Positions 1-10,239 of a stretch of DNA of 33,592 nt are shown one piece after another. Position 1 is the first letter of the stretch; each line of letters starts with the position of its first letter. Under the pieces are notes generated by a model, which was not told where the DNA came from, searched no databases, and worked only from the letters and a program-made list of their open reading frames with translations. The position numbers and the translations under genes were made by a program. Location: contig JAKASX010000036.1 of NCBI GenBank assembly GCA_021818865.1, positions 1 through 33,592 of the forward strand. Direction: 5' to 3'. Origin of the DNA: Acidobacteriota bacterium. Lineage in GTDB: Bacteria > Acidobacteriota > Terriglobia > Acidiferrales > UBA7541.

Positions 1-2
1 GG

Positions 3-1295
3 GAAAACATCTTGCAGCACATGGAACGGCGGGTGAACCCGCATAGTTTCGCCACGTGGTTCCGGCCCACACAGCAGGAGGGCGACGCCAACGGCGAATT
101 GAAGGTCCGCGTCCCCACCCGTGCCTTCCGGCGCAAGCTGACGGAAACCTACGGCGAGATGCTGAAAGCGGTTCTGGTGGAAGTGGGCCTTTCGGAGACG
201 AAGCTGGAGTTCATCTGCCCGGAACCCGAAGTCCCCGCCGCGCCCCCCAGCCAGGCCCGGCTCGATTTCGATTCGAGCGATCATCAACTGAATCCGCGCT
301 ACCGCTTCGAGACCTTCGTCGTCGGCGGTTCGAATCAGTTCGCCCACGCAGCGGCACAGGCCGTCGCTGAGCGTCCCTCGAAAGCCTACAATCCACTCTT
401 CCTTTACGGCGGCGTGGGATTGGGCAAAACGCACCTGATGCAGGCGATCGGCCACGCGCTCAAGCGCCGCAATCCCGCCACGCGCCTCGCCTACCTCAGC
501 GCCGAAAAATTCACCAACGACATGATCGCCGCGCTGCGCTTCGACCGCATGCCCGGTTTCCGCGACCGCTTCCGGTCCGTCGACGTGCTGCTGGTGGACG
601 ATATCCAGTTCATCGCCACGCGCGAGCGCACGCAGGAAGAGTTTTTCCACACGTTCAACGACCTGCACGATCAGCAGAAGCAGATCGTCATCAGCTCCGA
701 TTGTCCGCCGAAGGAGATTTCCGCCATCGAGGAGCGCTTGCGTTCCCGCTTCGAATGGGGCCTTATTGCCGATATCCAGCCGCCCGATCTCGAAACGAAA
801 ATCGCCATCCTGCACAAAAAAGCGGAAAGCGAGCGCGTCGATCTGCCCGATGACGTTGCCGAATTCATCGCCCGCTCCATCCGGTCCAACATCCGCGAAC
901 TCGAAGGCGCCCTGATTCGCCTGATCGCCTATACCTCGCTCACCGGAACGGAAATCAATCTGGCGGTCGCGCAGCAGGTGCTCAAGAACGTGCTCGAATC
1001 GCAGGACCGCCGCGTGACGATCGAAAGCATTCAGAAGCGCGTCGCCGAGCACTACGGCCTGCGCCCGCAGGACCTGAAAATGAAGTCGAATTCCAAGGCG
1101 ATCGCCTTCCCTCGCCAGGTCGCCATGTATCTGGTCAAGCAGCTCACTTCGGCTTCGCTGCCGGAAATCGGCCGCCAGTTCGGCGGCAAGCACCACACCA
1201 CCGTGCTGCATTCCATCAACAAGATCGATTCGCAGCGCCGCACCGACAAGGAATTGAACCGTACACTCAACCGCCTGCTCGATTCGCTGGGGTGA
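3..1295 (+). CDS. dnaA: Chromosomal replication initiator DnaA (5' end cut by window edge)
   Basis: DnaA binds DnaA boxes at oriC and, as an ATP-driven AAA+ filament, melts the origin and loads helicase. The frame is open to the window edge; the first visible residues (ENILQHMERRVNPHSFATWF) are domain I, so only about ten residues are missing and the TTG at 12 is not the true start. Numbering from that TTG: Walker A GGVGLGKT at 133-140, Walker B LLVDDIQF near 193-200, and the domain IV DNA-binding signature near 360-405. The signature reads GGKHHTTV, where E. coli has GGRDHTTV, so Lys-His replaces Arg-Asp at the base-reading loop. Domain II is short (about 25 residues, Pro/Ala-rich). The total of about 437 residues is close to the usual size. 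dnaN follows after 455 nt, the classic origin-proximal order. Identity is secure. Confidence 0.98.
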   Translation, partial: ENILQHMERRVNPHSFATWFRPTQQEGDANGELKVRVPTRAFRRKLTETYGEMLKAVLVEVGLSETKLEFICPEPEVPAAPPSQARLDFDSSDHQLNPRYRFETFVVGGSNQFAHAAAQAVAERPSKAYNPLFLYGGVGLGKTHLMQAIGHALKRRNPATRLAYLSAEKFTNDMIAALRFDRMPGFRDRFRSVDVLLVDDIQFIATRERTQEEFFHTFNDLHDQQKQIVISSDCPPKEISAIEERLRSRFEWGLIADIQPPDLETKIAILHKKAESERVDLPDDVAEFIARSIRSNIRELEGALIRLIAYTSLTGTEINLAVAQQVLKNVLESQDRRVTIESIQKRVAEHYGLRPQDLKMKSNSKAIAFPRQVAMYLVKQLTSASLPEIGRQFGGKHHTTVLHSINKIDSQRRTDKELNRTLNRLLDSLG

Positions 1296-1650
1296 GCGCT
1301 GTTGCGCCATCGTTCGCGAAAGAGCAGGGCTCGCGGTCTCCCCGCACGGGACCGCTGTGGGTGCCTTGTTTTCGCCCCTACACGGCCGCAGAGCCCGGCC
1401 TTTCGCGCTCCATGGCGAGCCAAATTGTGCCGCAGAACCTTGTGGAGAAGTTGGGGAAAACGTTGTGAACGAAATGAGGAGAGGGTGGACGAATTTCGAG
1501 GGTCGGCGGGTTTTTGCTCCGCGCCGCGGCGTTTTCCTCAACCCATCGGTGAACGCCAACTCCAGCGGAGAGAACGCTTCTACCCGGTTTTCCACCGATC
1601 CAACGCGAACGACGACTACGACGGTTTTCTTTCTGTCTTCAGATGGTGTA

Positions 1651-1679
1651 TTGAGAAGCGTCGCCGGTGCGGGTAGAGT
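1651..1679 (+). promoter_or_regulatory. Putative dnaN promoter
   Basis: A -35 element TTGAGA (1651-1656) and a -10 element TAGAGT (1674-1679) are separated by exactly 17 nt, giving 5/6 and 4/6 matches to the sigma-70 consensus. The predicted transcript would start near 1686 and have a leader of about 65 nt containing a hairpin. Confidence 0.5.
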
Positions 1680-1709
1680 AGCGAGCATGATCTGAGGATT
1701 TCGAGACCC

Positions 1710-1731
1710 TTCGCCCGGTCCGCCGGGCGAA
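1710..1731 (+). promoter_or_regulatory. Perfect hairpin in the dnaN 5' leader
   Basis: The arm TTCGCCCGG (1710-1718) pairs perfectly with CCGGGCGAA (1723-1731) around the loop TCCG. The 9-bp stem lies between the putative promoter and the dnaN ribosome-binding site (GAGG at 1738-1741). It could pause transcription, stabilise the mRNA or regulate translation. No U-tract follows, so it is not a normal terminator. Confidence 0.55.
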
Positions 1732-1750
1732 CAAAGTGAGGGTGGCGGAA

Positions 1751-2863
1751 ATGGAATTCACCGTTAGCAAAGCGGACCTGGTGCGGGAGCTGTCGCTGAC
1801 GCAGGGCGTGGTCGAGCGCAAAGCGACCATTCCCATCCTGTCGAACATCCTCTGCGAGGCAGCCGGCGGGAAACTCACGCTGACGGCCACCGACCTCGAG
1901 TTGAGCATCCAGACGGCGTGCGCGGCCAAGGTGCAGAGCGAGGGTTCGGGCACGATCCCGGCGAAAAAACTGCTCGATCTGGCGCGGCTGCTGCCGGATG
2001 GCGATATCCGTTTCAAACTACTGCAAAACCATTGGGTCCAGATCGTCTCCGACCGCAAAACATACAAGCTGGTCGGGCTTTCGAAGGAAAATTTCCCGTC
2101 GCTGCCGTCGTTGCCGGCAGGCTCGGTGCGCGTTCCGGCGAAGCTCCTCGCCAATCTGATTGCGAAAACCATTTTCGCTATTTCCGCCGAGGAATCGCGC
2201 TACACGCTGAATGGCGCGCTGGCCGTACTGAAACCCGAAGGCATGATGATGGTCGCCACCGACGGCCACCGCCTCGCGCTCATGGAAGCCGACCATCGCT
2301 TCGATGGTTTGCCGGGCGAGGCGCGCACGCTCGTGCCGAAAAAAGCCTTGGCCGAAATCCTGCGCCTGGTGAGCGAAGCGGCCGAGGACGCCGAAGTGGA
2401 GTTTTCCCAAGATGAAAGCCATCTCTTCTTCCATCTGGGCGAGCGGTTGCTCATCGCCCGCAAACTCACCGGCCAGTTCCCGAATTTCGAAGCGGTGCTC
2501 CCGCGCGACAATACGAAAGTCGTCGTGCTCGATCGTGCCGAGCTCCAGGACGCGCTTCGCCGCGTTTCCCAACTCGCCGATCAGCGCTCGCACGCGGTGA
2601 AGCTGACGATCGCCCACGAAGGCATCGAATTTTCCGCCTCCAGCCCCGATTACGGCGAAGCGAAAGAAGCGATCGAGCGCGAATACCGCGGCGATCCTAT
2701 CGCCATCGGTTTCAACGCCGAATACCTGCTCGATTTTCTTTCCGCCGCGCCCGACGGCCCGATTGCGCTCGAACTGAAAGACGAACAGTCCGCCGGCCAA
2801 CTGCGCCCGCAAGGCGACCCGAAAACCCGCTACCGCTACGTCGTCATGCCGATGCGCATTTGA
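1751..2863 (+). CDS. dnaN: DNA polymerase III beta sliding clamp
   Basis: DnaN is the ring-shaped processivity clamp that tethers DNA polymerase III to DNA and recruits repair and replication partners. The protein is 370 residues, the normal clamp length. It opens MEFTVSKADLVRELSL, includes the typical ERKATIPILSNIL segment near residues 23-35, and ends VMPMRI, the classic clamp C-terminus. I chose ATG 1751 because GAGG at 1738-1741 is 9 nt upstream and homologous clamps begin M-x-F; the in-frame GTG at 1736 would overlap that ribosome-binding site. It lies 455 nt after dnaA and 356 nt before gyrB, with its own candidate promoter, so it is probably transcribed separately from dnaA. Confidence 0.97.
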   Translation: MEFTVSKADLVRELSLTQGVVERKATIPILSNILCEAAGGKLTLTATDLELSIQTACAAKVQSEGSGTIPAKKLLDLARLLPDGDIRFKLLQNHWVQIVSDRKTYKLVGLSKENFPSLPSLPAGSVRVPAKLLANLIAKTIFAISAEESRYTLNGALAVLKPEGMMMVATDGHRLALMEADHRFDGLPGEARTLVPKKALAEILRLVSEAAEDAEVEFSQDESHLFFHLGERLLIARKLTGQFPNFEAVLPRDNTKVVVLDRAELQDALRRVSQLADQRSHAVKLTIAHEGIEFSASSPDYGEAKEAIEREYRGDPIAIGFNAEYLLDFLSAAPDGPIALELKDEQSAGQLRPQGDPKTRYRYVVMPMRI

Positions 2864-3030
2864 AAAAAAGCGGGAAACTTCACCCCCAAAAATTGGTTCG
2901 AGGGGCCGATTTTTCTTCGCCGCGACGTCGCTTGTGCGGGCTAATCGCCCGAGCCGATTCCTGACCCGCAACCATCCCAATAATCCATTGAATAAAAAGA
3001 GTTTAGGTTTGCTTTCCTTCCCGAAAAAAC

Positions 3031-3059
3031 TTGAGGAAACGGGCTTTTTCCGGTAGAAT
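3031..3059 (+). promoter_or_regulatory. Putative gyrB promoter
   Basis: TTGAGG (3031-3036) and TAGAAT (3054-3059) are separated by 17 nt, with 4/6 and 5/6 matches to the sigma-70 consensus. The arrangement copies that of the putative dnaN promoter. The predicted start near 3066 gives a leader of about 150 nt. Confidence 0.55.
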
Positions 3060-3116
3060 TTCAAGTGGGTTGAGTTCCTCTAAGTTGCGATTTTTCGAGC
3101 ATTTACCAGCGCGGTA

Positions 3117-3155
3117 GCGGGCCAGGTTCCGGCCTGAAGTTTGCCGGAATCCCGC
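3117..3155 (+). promoter_or_regulatory. Nested hairpin in the gyrB leader
   Basis: An inner 7-bp stem pairs TTCCGGC (3127-3133) with GCCGGAA (3143-3149) around a 9-nt loop. An outer 5-bp stem pairs GCGGG (3117-3121) with CCCGC (3151-3155). It sits about 65 nt before the gyrB start and has no U-tract, so it is more likely a leader structure than a terminator. Confidence 0.45.
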
Positions 3156-3177
3156 GCGTCGCCGGGGCGGTTTTTGA

Positions 3178-5631
<2,454 letters not shown>

Positions 5632-5662
5632 AGGATAGGAGCGTCGCAATCCGCGCAGCCGC

Positions 5663-5938
5663 ATGGCGGGCTCAAGAGAGGGTGTGGTTTACCAATTGAG
5701 TTGGGAAACGGCGCCCGGTCTGGGCGGTTTGCGCTGCGAAGATTTCCGCGCGGTGGCCGTCGCGGAGCCGGAAACGCTCGCTGGCGTGGTGTTCGAAAGC
5801 GCCGGCGAAGCCGAAGCGCGGGCAATCGTTCAGGCGCTCGAAATGCATTTTGCCAAGAAGCGATTTTCGAACACCGCCGCCGCGTTCGAAGCAGTGAAAT
5901 CGTGCGTATTGGAGTGGGCTGCGGGTAAGCGGATTTGA
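5663..5938 (+). CDS. Small conserved-looking hypothetical protein between gyrB and gyrA
   Basis: This 91-residue acidic, alanine-rich frame fills most of the gap between gyrB and gyrA in the same direction, ending 21 nt before gyrA. The N-terminal half looks like short strands (VVYQLSWE, LRCEDFRAVAVAE) and the C-terminal half like helices (EAEARAIVQALEMHFAKKRF, FEAVKSCVLEWAAGKR). No family was recognised. The start is uncertain: AGGAG at 5637-5641 is 21 nt upstream of ATG 5663, and an in-frame GTG at 5684 sits close behind AGAGAGG. An in-frame stop at 5636 limits extension. Its position suggests cotranscription with the gyrase genes; a functional link to gyrase is only a guess. Confidence 0.6.
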   Translation: MAGSREGVVYQLSWETAPGLGGLRCEDFRAVAVAEPETLAGVVFESAGEAEARAIVQALEMHFAKKRFSNTAAAFEAVKSCVLEWAAGKRI

Positions 5939-5959
5939 CGAGTCCCATGGAGACACAGG

Positions 5960-8509
5960 ATGGCTGAGGAAAAAACGCCCAGCGTGATGCTTCCCGTCGA
6001 TATCGAAGCGGAAATGCGGCGGTCCTATCTCGATTACGCGATGAGCGTAATCATCGGCCGCGCCTTGCCCGACGTGCGCGACGGCCTGAAACCCGTGCAA
6101 CGCCGCATCCTTTTCGGCATGTACGAACTCGGCCTCACCTCCACGCGCGCTTACCGCAAGTGCGCCAAGATCGTCGGCGAAGTGATGGGCAAATACCATC
6201 CTCACGGCGACGCTCCGATTTACGACGCGCTCGTGCGCCTCGCGCAGGATTTCAACCTCCGCTACCCGCTCGTGGACGGCCAGGGGAATTTCGGCTCGAT
6301 CGATGGCGACCCGCCGGCGGCGATGCGTTACACCGAAGCGCGTCTCGCCCACATCAGCGACGAAATGCTCGCCGATATCGAAAAGGAAACCGTGGATTTC
6401 GCGCCGAATTTCGACGAAACGGCGCAGGAACCGACGGTGCTCCCAACGCGCATCCCGAACCTGCTGGTCAATGGCGCCACGGGCATCGCCGTCGGCATGG
6501 CCACGAACATCCCGCCGCACAATCTGAACGAAGTGGTTGACGCAGCGATCCTGCTGGTCGAAAAGCCCAACGCCTCGCTCGCCGACGTGATGAAACTCGT
6601 TCCCGGCCCCGATTTCCCCACCGGCGGCTACCTGTGGGGCCGCGAAGGCATCGCCCAGGCCTATCAGACCGGCCGCGGCACCTTCACCATGCGCGCGAAA
6701 GTCGCGGTCGAGCAGGTTTCGAAGGACCGGCAGAATATCGTCGTCACCGAAATCCCTTACCAGGTCAATAAAGCCCGCCTGATCGAGCGCATCGCCAGCC
6801 TCGTGCAGGATAAAAAAGTCGAGGGCATCGCCGACGTCCGCGATGAAAGCGACCGCGAAGGCATGCGGATCGTCATCGAGGTCAAAAAGGGTGAAGAACC
6901 TGAAATCATCCTGAACAATCTGTACAAATTCACCCAGATGCAGGAATCGTTCGGGATGATCTTGCTCGCGATCGTCGGCGGCCAGCCGCGTGAAATGGGC
7001 CTGGTCGAAATCCTCCGCCATTTCGTCGAGCACCGCGTCGAAGTGGTGCGCCGGCGCACCCAGTTCGATCTGCGTAAGGCCGAGGAGCGCGAGCACATCC
7101 TACTCGGCTTCAAAAAGGCGCTCGAAAACCTCGACGAAATCATCAAGCTGATTCGCCGCTCGAAATCGCCCGCGGAAGCCAAGGCCGGCCTGATCGAGAG
7201 GTTCGAATTCAGCGACCGCCAGGCCCAGGCCATCCTCGATCTCCAGCTCCATCGCCTCACGCAGATGGAGCGGGAAAAGATCCTCGAGGAATTGCGCGAA
7301 ATCCAGAAGAAAATCGCCGAGTTGAAGGAAATCCTTGCGAGCGACAAAAAACTCCGCCAAGTGATCGTGGGCGAGTTGCGCGAGGTCCGCAAGGAATACG
7401 GCGACGACCGCCGCACCCAGATCGTCGACCGCGTCGAGGAAATTCGCCTCGAGGATTTGATCCCCGACGAGGATATGGCGATCACCGTCAGCCACGCCGG
7501 CTACATCAAGCGCACTTCAGTCGACGTCTACCGCCATCAGTCGCGCGGCGGCAAGGGGCGCATCGGCGCGAAAACGCGCGAAGAGGATTTCGTCGAGCAC
7601 CTCTTCATCGCCTCGGCCCACAGCTATATCCTCATCTTCACCAGCCACGGCCGCGTCTACTGGCTCAAGGTCTACGAGATCCCCGAAGCCGCCGCCGCCA
7701 CGCGCGGCAAGGCGATCCATTCGCTCCTGAAATTCCAAGAAGGGGAAAAACTGGCCGCCGTTGTTCCCGCCCGCAACCTCGAGGAAGAAGGCCGCTTCGT
7801 GTTCTTGGCCACGCGCCAGGGCACGGTGAAAAAGACGCGCCTCGCCGAATTCTCGAATCCGCGGCCATCGGGCATCATCGCCATCAATCTCGAAAAGGGC
7901 GACGAGCTCATCGGCGCGCGCATCACCGACGGTCGCCAGCTCATCTTCCTCGCCAGCCACAACGGCCAGGCGATCCTCTTCCGCGAAACCGAAGTCCGGC
8001 CGATGGGCCGGCCCGCCTCCGGCGTCAACGGCATGGACCTCGAATCGGACGACCGCGTCGTCAGCATGGACGCCGTCCAGCCCGATTTCGAGATTCTCGC
8101 CAAGGAATTCAAGGTGAAGACCGAAAACCTCGACGACGTGCCGAGCGACTCTTTGCGCCAGTCGCTCACTTCGCTCATGCTCACCGTCAGCGAGAAGGGC
8201 TACGGCAAGCGCACACCGCTCGCCGAATACCGCCTGATCGGCCGCGGCGGCAAGGGCGTGATCAACCTCAAGAGTACCGAGCGCAACGGCGCGGTCGTCG
8301 CCGCGCTCCAGGTGAGCGAGGAATCTGACGTCATGATCATCACCGGCCAGGGCAAAATCATCCGCGTGCGCGCCGCCGAGATTCGCGAAGCCGGACGCTC
8401 CACGCAGGGCGTGCGGCTCTTGCGGCTCGAGGAAGATGACCACGTCGCCGCTGCCGCCGTGATTCTCGAAAGCGAGGAAGAAGGCGAGTCGCAAGGCCCG
8501 CAGGCCTAG
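5960..8509 (+). CDS. gyrA: DNA gyrase subunit A
   Basis: GyrA is the DNA-breaking and rejoining subunit of gyrase. The 849-residue protein has the breakage-reunion domain with catalytic Tyr124 in [11 protein letters not shown], preceded by the quinolone-determining segment [13 protein letters not shown]. Ala85 occupies the position of E. coli Ser83; Asp89 matches Asp87. The C-terminal pinwheel begins with a GyrA-box QSRGGKG (527-533), which marks a supercoiling gyrase rather than ParC, and repeated blades such as [11 protein letters not shown] follow. The C-terminus is acidic. GGAGA at 5949-5953 is 6 nt before ATG 5960. It is probably cotranscribed with gyrB and the small ORF. Confidence 0.98.
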   Translation: MAEEKTPSVMLPVDIEAEMRRSYLDYAMSVIIGRALPDVRDGLKPVQRRILFGMYELGLTSTRAYRKCAKIVGEVMGKYHPHGDAPIYDALVRLAQDFNLRYPLVDGQGNFGSIDGDPPAAMRYTEARLAHISDEMLADIEKETVDFAPNFDETAQEPTVLPTRIPNLLVNGATGIAVGMATNIPPHNLNEVVDAAILLVEKPNASLADVMKLVPGPDFPTGGYLWGREGIAQAYQTGRGTFTMRAKVAVEQVSKDRQNIVVTEIPYQVNKARLIERIASLVQDKKVEGIADVRDESDREGMRIVIEVKKGEEPEIILNNLYKFTQMQESFGMILLAIVGGQPREMGLVEILRHFVEHRVEVVRRRTQFDLRKAEEREHILLGFKKALENLDEIIKLIRRSKSPAEAKAGLIERFEFSDRQAQAILDLQLHRLTQMEREKILEELREIQKKIAELKEILASDKKLRQVIVGELREVRKEYGDDRRTQIVDRVEEIRLEDLIPDEDMAITVSHAGYIKRTSVDVYRHQSRGGKGRIGAKTREEDFVEHLFIASAHSYILIFTSHGRVYWLKVYEIPEAAAATRGKAIHSLLKFQEGEKLAAVVPARNLEEEGRFVFLATRQGTVKKTRLAEFSNPRPSGIIAINLEKGDELIGARITDGRQLIFLASHNGQAILFRETEVRPMGRPASGVNGMDLESDDRVVSMDAVQPDFEILAKEFKVKTENLDDVPSDSLRQSLTSLMLTVSEKGYGKRTPLAEYRLIGRGGKGVINLKSTERNGAVVAALQVSEESDVMIITGQGKIIRVRAAEIREAGRSTQGVRLLRLEEDDHVAAAAVILESEEEGESQGPQA

Positions 8510-8569
8510 CGCCAGCGCGCCTGGTTCGAGCGCCAGCCGAACGCCTCGGTTGCCAAAAGGGGGGGCGGG

Positions 8570-9124
8570 ATGTATTGCACGCGATGCGGAACGTCAATCG
8601 CCCAGGATGCCGCATTTTGTCCGGCTTGCGGCGATCCGGTGACCGCTGCCCCTCCCGCTGCCGTGCCGGCTGCGGCGAACGCGACCGCCTACGCCGGTTT
8701 CTGGCTTCGGTTTGTGGCCTGGATCATCGACGAACTCATTCTGAACGCCGTTTTCTTGCTTGTCGCCGTGCCGCTCGCACCGATGATTTTCCACCGCGGA
8801 CCGTTTCATCAGCCGATTGCCGGGCCGCAGGCGGCTGTTATCCTCTTCTGGGTCCTCTCGCTTTCCTTCATCGGCGTCTGGCTCTATTTCGCGCTGTTCG
8901 AAGCTTCCACGTGGCAGGCGACGCCCGGCAAACGCGCGCTCGGCCTGTTCGTCACGGATATGCAGGGCCGGCCGATCAGTTTTCCGCGAGCCAGCGCGCG
9001 CTTTTTCGCCAAAATTCTTTCGAGCATACTTCTCTTTTTCGGCTATGTGATGGCCGGATTCACCGCGAAAAAACAGGCCCTGCACGACATGCTGGCCGAT
9101 TGCCTGGTCCTGCGCCGCATCTGA
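8570..9124 (+). CDS. Zinc-ribbon plus RDD-family membrane protein
   Basis: The 184-residue protein starts with a small zinc ribbon (Cys3, Cys6, Cys17, Cys20: CTRC and CPAC) joined by an Ala/Pro linker to an RDD domain. The RDD part has hydrophobic segments near residues 45-66, 78-106 and 140-160, and characteristic motifs: GFWLRFVAWIIDELIL near the first segment and ATPGKRALGLFV in the middle. RDD proteins are multipass inner-membrane proteins, some linked to ion transport; the substrate is unknown. A G-rich tract (about 8558-8567) before ATG 8570 may serve as ribosome-binding site. It lies 60 nt after gyrA on the same strand and converges with the next gene 14 nt away. Confidence 0.88.
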   Translation: MYCTRCGTSIAQDAAFCPACGDPVTAAPPAAVPAAANATAYAGFWLRFVAWIIDELILNAVFLLVAVPLAPMIFHRGPFHQPIAGPQAAVILFWVLSLSFIGVWLYFALFEASTWQATPGKRALGLFVTDMQGRPISFPRASARFFAKILSSILLFFGYVMAGFTAKKQALHDMLADCLVLRRI

Positions 9125-9138
9125 CCCTGGCCGCGCGC

Positions 9139-10239
9139 CTACGCCCCGCGTTTTTGAAACTCAGCGTTTGCCGCCGCAAGCCGCTCGAGACCTTCCTTCA
9201 GTTCCGCCGTTCCCCCTCCGATGCCCACGCGGAAGCAGTCGGGCATGTCGAAAAACGCTCCGGGAACCACCGAAGTTTCGTAGCGTTCGCGCAGCAGCCG
9301 GCAAAATGCGTTGGCATCTCTGCCCGGGGCGCGCAGCATCACCACCGTGCCGAAGGGCGGCCGCGAAACCTCCATTTCCGGGTGCTCGTCGAGGAAGCGG
9401 CCGATGATCGGACGGTTTGTCCCGAGCAGCGCTTCGCCTCGCTCCTCCAGTTTCTCCCGCTGATCCATCACGATCGCCGCGATCCGCTCGGCGACGTGGG
9501 CGGAATTCACGTCGTGCAGGTCGCGAATCCGCCAGATGCGTCGCGCCAGCTCCGGCTCCGCCACCACCCAGCCGCAGCGCAATCCGCCCAGACCATACGC
9601 CTTCGTCAGGCTGCTCGTCGAAATGAATTCCGGACCCAGCCGCAGCGCCGCCGGCGGTCGGCGATAGAACAGCGCTTCCAGATAAACTTCGTCCACCAGA
9701 ACTCGCGCGCCCACCCCTCGCGCGATTTCGCCCGCCGCGCGCAGATCGGCCTCCGATGTGAGCGCGCTCGTCGGATTGTGCAGGTTCGCCAGCACCACCA
9801 GGCGCGTGCGCGGCGTGATCCGCCGGCGCAGCTCGTCCGGGTCCAAGCGAAAGCCGTTTTCCCTCCGCCGTTCGAATCGCCGCACCTCCGCGCCCAGGAA
9901 AACCGCCGTCTGCAGCATCGGCTCGTAGGTCGGCCGCTCGAACAGGACTTCGTCGCCAGGCTCGAACGTCGCCGCCATCGCCAGCAGATTCGCCATCGAA
10001 GTGCCCGGGGCCGAAACGATCGAATCAGAGCTCACGCCCAGATAGCTCGCCAGGCGCTCCTGCAGCGGCGCGTAGCCGTAGCTGCCCGGCGCGTTCAACG
10101 CGAGATCCTCCAGGTGAACCGGCAGATCTTCAAGCGAAAGCGGCGCGATGGCGCTCGTCGCCAGGTTCACCGGCGCGGCAGAGTGCAATTTGGCCCACTG
10201 CATGTAGGCCGATTCGACGTGACTGCGCGGAACGCTCAT
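9139..10239 (-). CDS. PLP-dependent class I/II aminotransferase
   Basis: This 366-residue fold-type I PLP enzyme probably transaminates an amino acid. Motifs: SYGYAPLQERLASYLG (53-68), HNPT with Asn155 stacking near the cofactor, DEVY (Asp183, Tyr186) contacting PLP, SLTKAYGL with the Schiff-base Lys213, and Arg221 in GGLRCGW. ATG 10239 follows an AGGGGGGA ribosome-binding tract and overlaps the upstream permease stop by 4 nt (ATGA), so the two are translationally coupled. That coupling suggests the enzyme handles the amino acid brought in by the permease. The exact substrate cannot be read from the sequence. A related but divergent enzyme is encoded at 27498-28664. The reading frame stays open far upstream, but that part is only a shadow of the permease gene. 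Confidence 0.9.
   Translation of the reverse strand: MSVPRSHVESAYMQWAKLHSAAPVNLATSAIAPLSLEDLPVHLEDLALNAPGSYGYAPLQERLASYLGVSSDSIVSAPGTSMANLLAMAATFEPGDEVLFERPTYEPMLQTAVFLGAEVRRFERRRENGFRLDPDELRRRITPRTRLVVLANLHNPTSALTSEADLRAAGEIARGVGARVLVDEVYLEALFYRRPPAALRLGPEFISTSSLTKAYGLGGLRCGWVVAEPELARRIWRIRDLHDVNSAHVAERIAAIVMDQREKLEERGEALLGTNRPIIGRFLDEHPEMEVSRPPFGTVVMLRAPGRDANAFCRLLRERYETSVVPGAFFDMPDCFRVGIGGGTAELKEGLERLAAANAEFQKRGA

Larger units (their letters stand above)
1296..1735. other. dnaA-dnaN intergenic region, candidate oriC
   Basis: This 440-nt stretch has no convincing gene; the short frames across it are arginine/proline-rich and unlike any family. In many bacteria oriC lies here or just upstream of dnaA. 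Comparing with the DnaA box TTATCCACA: 1441-1449 on the minus strand reads TTCTCCACA (one mismatch), 1588-1596 reads TTTTCCACC and 1532-1540 reads TTTTCCTCA (two mismatches each). No perfect box and no clear AT-rich unwinding element was seen. The origin may therefore lie upstream of dnaA, outside the window, or this DnaA may prefer a variant box. Position is supportive but the call is tentative. Confidence 0.4.

Noticed and set aside
12-14. TTG as the dnaA start
   Set aside because: The frame is open to the window edge and the upstream codons ENI match DnaA domain I, so the gene simply begins outside the window.
1302-1695. Two overlapping plus-strand frames of 124 and 112 codons in the dnaA-dnaN gap
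   Set aside because: Arg/Pro-rich sequence without ribosome-binding sites, in the position expected for an origin.
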